NCBI GenBank assembly: GCA_963806045.1
Contig: CAWDWP010000001.1
Coordinates: forward strand, 310,001 to 374,000
DNA: 64,000 nucleotides
Source: DATCHW01 sp963806045
GTDB taxonomy: Bacteria > Bacteroidota > Ignavibacteria > Tepidaquicellales > Tepidaquicellaceae
Direction: 5' to 3'
Each line of letters starts with the position of its first letter. The first letter of the stretch is position 1. The notes below the pieces were generated by a model. It worked only from the letters and a program-made list of their open reading frames with translations, was not told the origin of the DNA and searched no databases. Positions 19,639-29,110 of this stretch are shown piece after piece. The translations under genes were made by a program, and so were the position numbers.

Positions 19639-20062
19639 TCGGACTATTGTTTCTTAAAAAATCATCAACTATTTTCATAGCATCTTCGATGTTATCATAG
19701 TCTTTCACCGTAATTTTATCACAGCCCCTTAGCATTGCGGATAAACGTCGGGTCTGTTTTTTTCTGCAGGCATAAAACTTTTTTATTGTTTTCGACACTT
19801 CTTCCGATTTCGTAACCGACACCGAAACTTGTATTTGATACCTCCGCAATAATCACATCAGCCTCCATTATCCATTTCATATCCCGGTCGTGAATTTCCT
19901 TATCGTTGATAGTAAGCTCGCCAACTTGAATCAGGGATGAATTACCAAAATGCTCTGTTAGTACCTCGCCAATTTCTTTAAATGATTTATTAATTCTTTA
20001 TTTGTTTTATTAGCTTCCGGATTTGTTTCCCCGCTTATCGAAGTTGCATAATATATTTTCAT
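19625..20062 (-). pseudogene. DNPH1-like 2'-deoxynucleoside 5'-phosphate N-hydrolase, frameshifted
   Basis: Read leftwards from ATG 20060-20062, three frames join to a protein of about 145 residues. The pieces are MKIYYATSISGETN; then EIGEVLTEHFGNSS and EADVIIAEVSNTSFGVGYEIGRSV; and finally RRLSAMLRGCDKI and IVDDFL. This order matches DNPH1/RCL, which cleaves the glycosidic bond of deoxynucleoside monophosphates (the ADVIIAEVS...GVGYE core holds the catalytic region). One shift is near 19985, the other in a run of A residues near 19760. Homopolymer location makes sequence error plausible. Its last residues come from the overlapping palindromic repeat. Confidence 0.75.
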
Positions 20063-20193
20063 ATTTTTTTAATTATTGCTCCCGTGAAAATTCAAAATAG
20101 CATTTATTCTTTTCTTGTTAAATGAAATTTATTTGTATATAAGATTCAAGAATTTATTCTCCCTTATGCGAGATGTGTTTTAATTCACTTTTT

Positions 20194-21271
20194 TTAGCAG
20201 AGGTACTGTATTAAAAAGCAATAGAAAAACTCAACGTATGTTTTACAATAAACACTATACGTTTTGGTAATTTGGAATATATTCGAGTTATTTTTCCAAA
20301 GTGTATAAATTAATATTAAGAGTTTCTTGCAACTGCTATTATACCGATTTTTTTATAATTTTTTCTAATGCATAGTTTTATGTAAATTTCTTTAGTTCAC
20401 CATTAATCTACAGGCACATAATGCAGGCATATATACAGCTTTTCGAATGAATTTATTTCCTTTTTTGGATATGCTGGTTCTGCCTTCTGTTTGCCAGATT
20501 GTTTATGTACTACATCCAAACCAGCATAAGATGTTAATTGTTTTTTGTTTTTTATTAAAGCAAATCCGTTTGTTTCTGCAAGAACAGAACTATGGTCATC
20601 AATCCGACTCCTTTTATGGTTTGGATTTTTTTGATTCTAGAATTAAGATCATCATCCTGTTTTAGTAATTCTTCGATTTGAGTTTGTATTTGTTTCAACT
20701 GGTTGTTATAAAGCTTCAATTGTTGTTTTAATCTTTTGAGAGTTTCTTTTACCGGAGAATGAGTATACTCTTTTGCATGTAATTGATTCTTTATGGCGGT
20801 TGTTGTTTGCTTAATATTATGATATTCTCTTGCAAGCTCCTTTAACTTTCTAGAGATGGGGCTTGGAATATGCCATCTATTAAGGGTTTTCTCTAATGCA
20901 AATTGTGTAATAATGGCTGCATCCAGATCATCTGTTTTGGATTTATTCTCAAGAGTTTTTGCATAATTCTTTATTTTGTTAGGAAGGATAACAGATACAA
21001 ATTTATGTTCTTCCGATAGAAAGTAAGCAAGATTTTCATAATATACACCTGTTGCTTCCATAACAAATGTGAACTCAGAATCCAAAGGGATTTTTAAGTC
21101 TTGAGAATATTTTCTAATCCAGGATAAGAGTTTCTTAAAACCTTTAATATCATTAGGAAAGCTAATAGCTTTACTAATGTATTGATTTAATTCTGAGCTC
21201 AGGGTTCCCAGCCGAGCCACGAATGAATCTTTCGAAACATCCAGACCGATTACTAATTTTAGGTATTGCAT
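20194..21271 (-). mobile_element. IS110-family transposase with frameshifted C-terminus
   Basis: The intact N-terminal 238 residues (20555-21271) are the RuvC-like DEDD domain of an IS110 transposase: D11 in GLDVSKDSF, E72 in VMEATGVYY, and D114/D117 in KTDDLDAA. A coiled-coil stretch follows. The C-terminal transposase_20 domain continues in other frames: LTSYAGLDVVHKQSG (with the serine of the catalytic region), KGNKFIRKAVYMPALCACR, then KLLILIYTLWKNN, ending near 20194. At least five frame changes are needed, so the element looks inactive unless the sequence is wrong. IS110 elements have no terminal inverted repeats, so exact ends cannot be drawn. Confidence 0.85.
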
Positions 21272-21329
21272 AATATTATTTATTATTAAATTTTAAAATT
21301 AAGGATGAAAAATAGCTTAAAAAATAGTT

Positions 21330-21505
21330 TCTTGACAATCTTGACTCGTTATTTTATGCAGGATTATCCAAAAAAGATATCCTTAAGTACTGTTCAGATT
21401 TTAAGAAACTTAAGAAGGAATGGGGAAGTTTAACTCTGCTACGATATCACTTAGCGTGTATCTAGTCTCGCACTCGTTCTCCCATTCCTTTTTTAAGCTA
21501 ATAAT
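21330..21505 (-). ncRNA. Candidate IS110 bridge RNA region
   Basis: The 5' noncoding flank of the IS110 transposase gene, where IS110-group elements encode their bridge RNA, contains a large foldback. The arms are CTTAAGAAGGAATGGG (about 21408-21424) and CCCATTCCTTTTTTAAG (21481-21497), enclosing about 56 bases. A smaller hairpin (AGGATATC / GGATAATCCT) lies nearer the transposase start. The layout, a stem with a big internal loop upstream of tnp, fits a bridge RNA target- or donor-binding loop. The assignment is inferred from position and foldback only. Confidence 0.4.
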
Positions 21506-21563
21506 TTTCAATCCTAATTTAATAACATTATTTAATTACAAAAAAATTGTTTTTTGAATATAC

Positions 21564-21608
21564 GAGTCTCTCCAAGATTTCTGACTCGTCATAAATCTTG
21601 GAGGACTC
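21564..21608. other. Long hairpin between IS110 flank and lipoprotein gene
   Basis: Arms GAGTC-T-CTCCAAGATTT and AAATCTTGGAG-G-ACTC pair over about 16 bases around a 12-base centre. It could be a terminator-like insulator or a dispersed palindromic repeat related to the CAAGACTTTTGTAG family. Confidence 0.55.
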
Positions 21609-21714
21609 TGCGTTATCAAAAACATAAACCATTAAACCTTTCTAAAATTTATTTTGTCTAACCATTAAACGAATTCAATTAAATTAAATAATCTGTAAAA
21701 TTAAAAAACAAAAA

Positions 21715-22707
21715 ATGAAGATATTAAAATTATTCACTATCACTCTCGCAATATTACTCGCAGGAATAATTTACAGCGGATGCAATCAAAATCAGTCTAC
21801 GGCACCTTCTGCTCAGATGACAGACGACGCATATTTAACATCTGTGGTTCAAAACGGTTACAGTTCTAATGCTTTCGATGAAGATAATCTGATGTCGCAG
21901 GTCTCTGCCGACCTCAACGACGGAGGTGCGGTATGGGATAATGATAATAACCCTCCCGGCTCCCCGATAGATTCATTAAAAAAATGGGGAAGAATTGTAA
22001 GAAATGTAAATGTTGATTATAATATCACAAACTCAGGTGATACATTGAAAACCGTTCATATCACTCGAACTATTACCGGTGATTATGTAATTCTCGGATA
22101 TCAGAATGGTCAGCTCGATTCTATATTTAAACCTTATACTGAGGTAATGTACAGATGGGTCAAATTCAAAAGAATAGCGTCCACACCAAATCCGATGCAT
22201 AACTGGAGACTTTACCAGATTTCAATGCTCAACGGCGGCACAACGCTGCCGCAAATAGGTTCATCTAAAGTCCAAATGGATAAAATTGAAATATACCAGG
22301 ATAATGCATCAACACCGACTTATATATTCAATGGACCTAATTTTGAAGACCTGAACTTATTCACGACAACTCTATTCGGAGGAAACGGAATTCCGCGGAT
22401 TGACAGGGATATACCTGTTAAGATAATGGTTTATACTACGTCCCAGGATGCTCAGCCGGATTTAGTAGCGTGGCATTGGGCAAGGAATACATTCGGTTTC
22501 CACAGGGTTCCATTTGTATTGGTAAGTCAGACAGGCGGTGGACCATACACCAGAATTTATTCAAAAACATTCTCCGCGTTTCATCTGCACAGACTTGGTG
22601 TACACAATGGATATATAACTGCTTCGACCTATGAATCATTGTGGGACAGCGACCCGGCAAAATTTGCTTCAAGCGAGATAGGACTTCCGTACAGGGTTAC
22701 AAGATAA
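21715..22707 (+). CDS. Lipoprotein of unknown function
   Basis: A 330-residue protein with a lipoprotein signal: hydrophobic FTITLAILLAGII followed by the lipobox YSGC (Cys23), so it should be lipid-anchored, probably in the outer membrane. The mature part is beta-rich, with DYNITNSGDTLKTVHITRTITGDY and a long segment ending FSAFHLHRLGVHNGY. I recognise no domain. It is transcribed alone and ends at a strong terminator 54 bases downstream. Confidence 0.75.
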   Translation: MKILKLFTITLAILLAGIIYSGCNQNQSTAPSAQMTDDAYLTSVVQNGYSSNAFDEDNLMSQVSADLNDGGAVWDNDNNPPGSPIDSLKKWGRIVRNVNVDYNITNSGDTLKTVHITRTITGDYVILGYQNGQLDSIFKPYTEVMYRWVKFKRIASTPNPMHNWRLYQISMLNGGTTLPQIGSSKVQMDKIEIYQDNASTPTYIFNGPNFEDLNLFTTTLFGGNGIPRIDRDIPVKIMVYTTSQDAQPDLVAWHWARNTFGFHRVPFVLVSQTGGGPYTRIYSKTFSAFHLHRLGVHNGYITASTYESLWDSDPAKFASSEIGLPYRVTR

Positions 22708-22760
22708 AGTGTAAACATATAAATATTCCCCTCCGGGATGTTAGGTAAAACATGAATAAA

Positions 22761-22790
22761 AGATGCTTCCCAAAAGGAAGCATCTTTTTT
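22761..22790 (+). terminator. Rho-independent terminator
   Basis: A perfect 10-base stem AGATGCTTCC / GGAAGCATCT with loop CAAAA is followed by T6, downstream of the lipoprotein gene. Confidence 0.92.
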
Positions 22791-22800
22791 CATCTTCATT

Positions 22801-22833
22801 AAACTACAAAAATCTTCAAGACTTTTGTAGTTT
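22801..22833. repeat. Palindromic repeat, ACTACAAAAGTCTT family, copy 1
   Basis: Arms AAACTACAAAAATCTT and AAGACTTTTGTAGTTT flank a central C. Near-identical copies occur at 28971 and 41717, always intergenic and just after a gene end. Confidence 0.75.
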
Positions 22834-22874
22834 TATCTAACAAACTCAATAAACTTAAAAAACTTATAATATTA

Positions 22875-23755
22875 TTATTTGTAATTCGCATCGTCAAACC
22901 AGCGGTTTTCATTTACTTTAAAAGACTCGGGTTCAGTTGCATTAACTGTTCCAACTATCTTACTTTGAAAACCTGCATTAACTATTATCGCACTTTTTGG
23001 CTCAACTTCAGCTATTTCTTTTTGCAGCTCCTGCATTTTTTTGGGAAATTGTTGCATGTTGATTTTGCCTCCCTGGTAATCTTCGGTGAGTTTTCTCATT
23101 TCCGCACCAATGTTCTCGGTCTTTTTTGAAATATCCGGATTCGCCATATTATTTTGAAACTTTACCGAGCCATCAAAAACTTTTAATACGTCAGTTGTTA
23201 TGCCGGATTCATTGATGCTTTCATAAGAAAACTCAGTTCCTTCTATAGAAGCGCTTCCGTATTTTGTAATCACATTAAGGCCTTTTATATCCTTATTAGG
23301 TCTGGCATTAATATATAATGCACCATCTTCAAGCTGTATCTGTGTTTTAAAATTGTTGTCACAGTAATTACTATTAATTACAATACTGGTGTTATGGGCA
23401 AAACGAATCGTCTTTCCGTCTGAAAGCATTATTGTTAAATAACCATTTGGTCCGGTCGAAATTTTATCGCCGGCTTTCAATTTATCATCAGGAAAAATTT
23501 GGCCTTCTTTACAAACCTCTCCCGTATCTATTTCTCCGCACGTTTTATATATTTTCTTGACACATCGGGTTCCGGTTGCAACACCACTTACCTGTGTTAC
23601 TTTTACCCTGCAATTAGTACCTGCAAATATAAAAGATGAATATGCCCCATAAAGAGGAGCGAATCTGTCAGCCTAACAAGGGCTGTAGAGATTGTTTGAC
23701 TGTAAATTGAAGATGATATCAAAACGAATGATATTGCCAGTATTATATTTTTCAT
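22875..23755 (-). pseudogene. FecR-domain exported protein, paralog 1, frameshifted
   Basis: An ATG at 23753-23755 opens a signal peptide (MKNIILAISFVLISSSIYSQ). The frame then shifts once near 23670, and the rest continues in the frame ending at 22875. The corrected protein is about 292 residues. It has RVKVTQVSG, TCGEIDTG, a FecR-like beta domain (GDKISTGPNGYLTIMLSDGKTIRFA, then YGSASIEGTEFSYE) and a charged linker. The C-terminus carries VNAGFQSKIVG and ends NENRWFDDANYK. It is the first of three tandem paralogs with the same layout. FecR domains sense or bind ligands in the periplasm, but here no sigma factor gene is adjacent. Confidence 0.75.
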
Positions 23756-23773
23756 AATTTTTCTTTCTTAAAT

Positions 23774-24679
23774 TTATTTGTTTTCCCACCATCGGTTTTC
23801 ATTTACATTAAATGACTCGGGTTCGGTTGCATTTACTATTCCAACTATCTTGCTTTGAAAACCTGCATTTACCGTTACCGTACTTTGAGGTAAAGATTTC
23901 GTCATTTCCTTTTGCAGCTCGGTCATTTTTCTTGTAAATTCTTCTGCACCGATTTTCCCGTTCTGGAAATCATCTGCAATTTTTTGCATTTCTGCAGCTT
24001 TATCGTCGTTCTTTTTTCCAACTTCTTTATTCTTCATATTTAAACCGAAAGATACCGTACCTTCGTAAACTCTAAGTATGTCGGTCGTTATATCCCCTTC
24101 TTTTATAATCTCTACAGAAAACTCGGTCTTAGTGATGTGAACCATACTATGTTCAGTAGTAATATATGTATCCGTTTCTCCATTACCGCCATGTACATGA
24201 ACCCTGCCGGAATATAACTCTGCGATTCCTTTACCCATGCAATAATCTCTGCCCATTTTAAATTCTGTTGTCGGAGCAAGCCAGACACTTTTCCCATCCT
24301 TAGTTTCTACTTCGAGCTGACTAAAATCTTGTGTTCTTAGAAATTGTTCCGATGCTACAATATCACCTACTTTGAGTAGTCCATAAGTTAATTTTTGGGT
24401 TGTGTCAATTTCTCCGCAAATATCCTCTATTACAGTAGTTATAATTGTTCCATACACCTTACCCTGTACCTTAGTAACCTTTAAGTTGCATTCTTCACGC
24501 ACCTTATTGAAGTAATTTGAATTTTTATAATTCCCGTCAAACAACAAACTGTCATCTTCGGTATAGCTGAATTGCGAAAATCTTTCTGAAACTGATGCTA
24601 ATTGCTGCGATTGTGCCCTGACAGATAAAAAGTTAAATGTAACGAATATAAAAGTGAACAGGATAATTATATTTTTCAT
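23774..24679 (-). CDS. FecR-domain exported protein, paralog 2
   Basis: The frame extends up to 24742, but the ATG at 24677-24679 opens the signal peptide (MKNIIILFTFIFVTFNFLSVRAQ) and is the better start. The 301-residue product shares its plan with both neighbours: DDSLLFDG near the N-terminus, a cysteine pair around ICGEIDT, a FecR-like domain (VGDIVASEQF, then LEVETKDGKSVWLAP, then HSMVHITKTEFSVE), a charged KMTELQKEM helix, and the terminal motif VNENRWWENK. It is likely periplasmic or surface-exposed. Spacing to paralog 1 is only 18 bases, suggesting one transcript read leftwards. Confidence 0.8.
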   Translation of the reverse strand: MKNIIILFTFIFVTFNFLSVRAQSQQLASVSERFSQFSYTEDDSLLFDGNYKNSNYFNKVREECNLKVTKVQGKVYGTIITTVIEDICGEIDTTQKLTYGLLKVGDIVASEQFLRTQDFSQLEVETKDGKSVWLAPTTEFKMGRDYCMGKGIAELYSGRVHVHGGNGETDTYITTEHSMVHITKTEFSVEIIKEGDITTDILRVYEGTVSFGLNMKNKEVGKKNDDKAAEMQKIADDFQNGKIGAEEFTRKMTELQKEMTKSLPQSTVTVNAGFQSKIVGIVNATEPESFNVNENRWWENK

Positions 24680-24850
24680 AATGTTATTTAGTTTTATTCT
24701 ACAACAATTATATTTACATATAGTTACGCCCTCATGTTGCATAATGAATATGAAAACATCTCGTGTTCTTGTTAATCCTTTATTTATCGTGTTAATCCTG
24801 TCTGATAACTTACAAACTCAATAAACTTAACGATCTTAAAAAACATAATA

Positions 24851-25741
24851 TCACTTTTTGAAATTCGCATCATCGAACCATCGGTAATCATTCGCATCAA
24901 TGGGTACAGGTTCTGATATTTTATCAGTAAAGCTTACCATGTAACCGGCATTCACCATTTTATTTGTCATCTCATCAATTTTCTTGTTTGTATTTTGCAA
25001 GAACTCATTTAGTTTTGCCTGATATTCTTCTTTGGTTATTTTTCCCGCCTGAAAATCTTTAGTAAGTTGTTCCATTTCTTTAGCCGAGCTTTTATTATCG
25101 TTTTTCGTTTTAGGAGCATACACTTCGAAAGCTCCCTCATACACTTTTATTATCTCCACACCATTCTTGTATTCAACGGTAAACTCTGTTCCCCTTACAC
25201 CTCCCATTGTACCGGATTTCACTTCATATTTTGCACCGCCCAGAAGATGCTTTACCTTGTTCCAAATTGACCCGTTCTTCAATTGAACTAATACACTTCC
25301 TTCGCACATATAATCTTCTATTACGACACTGCTGTTAGGTCCGAGTTTTACTTCCGAACCGTCCCATAGTTCTATATCCACCCCCGAATCATCTCCTGTC
25401 GTTATTTCTTCACCATATTTCAGTTTGTCTCCCGTCTTTATCTCACTTTTCTTTGTGGACATTCCGGTATCTATCTCTCCGCAAATGTCATAAACTTTTA
25501 TTATGTACTTCGTTCCATCCACGGTTCCGAAAGAATATTTTACTGTTATTTTGCAATCGGCGGAATTGTCAGTAGGTTTAAGTTTACCGAAGTGTCCGTC
25601 ATATAACAGACTGTCATCCTGACTAAATCCGGCAGGTGATATATATATTTCGTTTGGTGATACTTTTTCAGGTTGTGCAAGTATAGTTGAAAAGCCTGAT
25701 AATAATGTTGCTATAGCGAGTAAGAGTGTTTTTTTAATCAT
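24851..25741 (-). CDS. FecR-domain exported protein, paralog 3
   Basis: A 296-residue exported protein with signal peptide MIKKTLLLAIATLLSGFSTILAQ. It keeps DDSLLYDG, DICGEIDTG, the FecR-like core (GEEITTGDDSGVDIELWDGSEVKLGPNS, then GTMGGVRGTEFTVEY) and the C-terminal NDYRWFDDANFKK. It is the most upstream and most canonical FecR copy of the three, with V-R-G-T-E-F as the family hallmark. The role is unknown; the set looks like local duplication of a secreted sensor or structural protein. Confidence 0.8.
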   Translation of the reverse strand: MIKKTLLLAIATLLSGFSTILAQPEKVSPNEIYISPAGFSQDDSLLYDGHFGKLKPTDNSADCKITVKYSFGTVDGTKYIIKVYDICGEIDTGMSTKKSEIKTGDKLKYGEEITTGDDSGVDIELWDGSEVKLGPNSSVVIEDYMCEGSVLVQLKNGSIWNKVKHLLGGAKYEVKSGTMGGVRGTEFTVEYKNGVEIIKVYEGAFEVYAPKTKNDNKSSAKEMEQLTKDFQAGKITKEEYQAKLNEFLQNTNKKIDEMTNKMVNAGYMVSFTDKISEPVPIDANDYRWFDDANFKK

Positions 25742-26222
25742 ACATTACTCCTTTTCTTATTTTTAAACAACATTTTTTTAATTTAAAAAATTACATTGGT
25801 TTACAAAAATAATTCAGCCAAAATTCCATATTTAAAATTATCCAGAACAGAATAACAAAGGATAATTTTTTTTGAAATTCAGTAACTGTTGTTTGGCTAA
25901 AGCCGGTTTTGTAGTGAATCATACCCCACCGTAAACGGTGGGGAAAATAAAAATTACCCCGTCGCCCCGCTGAGGGTGGACTGTAAATGGTGGGGATAAT
26001 AAAAATTACCCCGTCGTTTACTGCCTGTCCTCCTGGGAGGAACGGGGTGAATGAACGAACACCGATGAGGCTTTAGCCAAAACATAATTACAAGAAGATA
26101 TTAAGAAATATTACACTCTTTAGATGTGCACATGAATGTTATTTCTATTAATTTTAGTATGTTGATTTTTAAGAATCGTATTAATAAACTACTATTTAAT
26201 TCATTATTAATTGCATACTTCA
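25742..26222. other. Noncoding gap with GC-rich repeats
   Basis: No gene is visible in these 480 bases. They contain a perfect hairpin and two direct repeats (next entry), then an AT-rich stretch that presumably carries the promoter of the GND-repeat gene. Confidence 0.55.
25924..26016. repeat. CCCCACCG hairpin plus two 34-base direct repeats
   Basis: CCCCACCG-TAAA-CGGTGGGG (25924-25943) is a perfect 8-base stem. Two 34-base direct repeats start at 25931 and 25983 with the form GTAAAYGGTGGGGAWAATAA, followed by AAATTACCCCGTCG; they differ at two positions. Base composition is richer in GC than the surroundings. Confidence 0.7.
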
Positions 26223-28972
26223 ATGAGAATCGTCGCGATATGCATAATAATTATTTTTTTTGCATCAGAGGTTTTAGAATCTCAAACCGTATTTAACCGC
26301 ACAATAGACTCTGTACTATCTTTGTCAGGTCTTAGCAGGAATGATGTTTCGCTGCCTTTCTTCACTAATGATGATAAGGAAGATTTTTCAAATCACAAAC
26401 TTTTGATAGGGAAGGTAAAAGAATCACTTCTGAATCCGTTAAATTCAGTGAATTTCTGCACCGACTTGAAAGAATTAAGAGATGAAAATTTTACAAGCAT
26501 CCTGAATTTCCTGTTTAAGATTTTAAATGAGAATTTGCTGCCTCAAAAAAATATTATTAATTATCGGAATTATAATGAATCCTCAGGCAATAAATATTTT
26601 GAAGAATTATGCAGACTGATTAAGCAAAACATTATTGAAAGAGAAAATCTTCTGAGTGTTATTGATGAAACGGATTTAGATTATTTGAAAAATAATCTTC
26701 TCGAAGTTCTCCTGAACATAGGAAATAATAATGATTCTGCAAAAGATATATTTAGCTACAACCGGTTACGTGACTCTGAACTAATAAACACCGATAGGAT
26801 AATCACACTACTGAGCAAAATTGACAGGGATAAATATTATACTAATCTAGTAACCGATTCATACTTGTTTTATGACCTTTATAATTATGTCAAATATAAT
26901 CCCGGATTTTTTAAAAACTTAAAGTTTGATTCATATAATAATGACTATTTAAAAGGTTCGTTTTCAATTTTGAAATATTCCGGTTTGGAAATTGTAATCG
27001 GGGATGCAGGCAAGAATTTTTATCACGGGGGATTTGATATTATTATTGATTTAGGCGGAAATGATAATTACGAAATAGATAATTCCGTGAATAAAGGTAT
27101 GAGCTGGATTATCGATTTGAAAGGAGATGATTATTATTCGACTTTGCGGACTTTTCTCTTGCAGGTGCATTTTTCTCGTCATCTTTTATTCTGGATGCAG
27201 AGGGAAATGATATTTATAAAGGAAATAATGTAAGCCTTGGCTCATCTATCGCCGGAATATCGGCACTGATTGATTTAAAAGGTGATGATTATTACATCGG
27301 TAAACTTTTAACCTGCGGCTCAGGATTGTTCGGTGTAGGATTATTGTCTGATGGCGAAGGAAATGATACATATTCTTCAGCGGGGTATTCCCAGGGATTT
27401 GGTATGACACAGGGAATCGGAATGATTTGTGATTTAAAAGGTAATGACAATTATATAATTAAGCCGCAGGTTCTGGATGTAACAAGATATGAAGACCATT
27501 ATAAATCTATGTCTCAGGGATTTGGTTTCGGATTAAGTCCTTATTATGCAGGCGGTATCGGAATTCTTCTTGATTGCACCGGCAATGATTCGTACAGTTC
27601 CGATATTTACGGGCAGGGAAGTGCATACTGGTTTTCATCAGGATATTTAATTGATATGGAAGGAAACGATAATTATAATTCGTATCAGTATTCACAGGGA
27701 GCGGGTATTCATTTCGCTTCCGGATTTTTAATCGATGATTCAGGGGATGACCGTTATACTTCGAACGGAGTTTCACAGGGCTGCGGACACGATTATGGAT
27801 TCGGCTTGCTTCTCGATAGTCACGGAAATGATAATTATTCCGCTTATTCGCTTTCGCAGGGTGCGGGAAATGCAAACGGTATCGGTATTCTCGCTGATTT
27901 ATCGGGCATTGACGGATATCTTAATAAAGAACCCACCAACTCAAGAGGTTATGGTAATTTCAGAAGAGGAACCTTCAGTCTTGGTTTGTTCATCGATGCC
28001 AATGGTCAGGATTTTTATTCGCAAAGCGGATTGGATAATAATTTTAATATACAATCTGACTACGGTGTCTTTGCAGATTTATCAATTGCAGATGAAAACA
28101 CAAACAATAATCTAATTGAAACCACTATACCCGTTATTGAAAATGAGTACACAACAGAGGATTTACTTATAATGGCAAAAACAATCGAACCAAGATTTAA
28201 AGAATGGCAAAAATATGGTTTTAATAAATTAATATCAGACAGTATAAAATCTTCGGATGTTCTGTTAAAGTATCTGGGAACGGATGATACCAGGGTTAAA
28301 CTTGTTTTGGTAAATGTTTTGAACAGAATGGGATATACATTCTCCGGTAAAATTGCAAATTACATTCCGGAAGTTATTAATGGTCAGCAAACAGAAAATC
28401 AAAAAGAAAATATATTATCTTATGCGTGCTACCTTTTAGGGGAATATGGAAATAATGCCAACACCGGGTTGCTTTTATCTCTTACTGATTATGCGAGCAT
28501 AGAAGTAAAATCCTATGCTGTTAATGCACTTGGAAAAATTAAGAATCCCGAATTAAAATATAAAAAGGCCATTATTGAAAAGCTAAATGAATTAAAAAAG
28601 ATTAAAACTGATTATTCTTCCTTTTATAAAGATATCGTTTTTTGTCTGGGTAATTATGAATCTGAATCCTCATATTTCATACTGCTCGAATTTTTGAGTT
28701 CGGATTACCATTATACTGTGAGATTACTTTCATCAGCAATTCTGAAAAATTACCAAAGACAATATTCATCTCTTATAAATCAAAGTACATTAAAAGATAT
28801 TTTAAATGACCGTATAGCATTATACTGGTTTATAAATTCGCTAAGCGAAGTGAGTGAAGCTGAATTTGACAGAATTTTAGGAATTATAGATTCTGAATCA
28901 GTTGCAATAGATGCTAATATCAGAACCAAAATAACCTCTGTTATTAAAGAAAGACAGAAAAAAAGGAAATAA
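26223..28972 (+). pseudogene. Exported GND-repeat and HEAT-repeat protein, one frameshift
   Basis: The ATG at 26223 opens a signal peptide (MRIVAICIIIIFFASEVLESQ). The frame shifts once near 27138: the first frame ends at 27233, while the second frame reads YYSxDFADFSLAGAFFSS and continues to 28972. The corrected protein is about 916 residues. Its middle third has about ten units of the pattern G-x-L-x-D-x-x-G-N-D-x-Y with an intervening Y-S-Q-G, spaced about 27 residues, probably a beta-solenoid. The C-terminal third resembles HEAT repeats (DTRVKLVLVNVLNRMG, ASIEVKSYAVNALGKI). I know no named family for this combination. A single-base error may be the only defect. Confidence 0.7.
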
Positions 28973-29003
28973 ACTACAAAAGTCTCCAAGACTTTTGTAG
29001 TTT
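28971..29003. repeat. Palindromic repeat, ACTACAAAAGTCTT family, copy 2
   Basis: Arms AAACTACAAAAGTCT and AGACTTTTGTAGTTT flank the centre. It begins within the stop codon of the GND-repeat gene and may serve as its terminator. Confidence 0.75.
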
Positions 29004-29110
29004 CGTATTTCTTCTGTGTGCCTCCTATTTCACAAATTGTAACATATTTATATATTGAATCGTATATATATTATTGAATAAATAAGTTTTAAGTTAAAAA
29101 TAAAACTACA

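Noticed and set aside
20447..20665. Plus-strand open frame over the IS110 C-terminus
   Set aside because: It is antisense to recognisable transposase_20 sequence.
22875..25741. FecI-FecR iron signalling operon
   Set aside because: No sigma factor gene adjoins, and the proteins have cleavable signal peptides instead of the usual membrane-spanning anti-sigma layout.
26223..28972. RTX calcium-binding toxin
   Set aside because: The repeat period is about 27 residues and lacks the GGxGxDxUx nonapeptide; no type I secretion genes are near.
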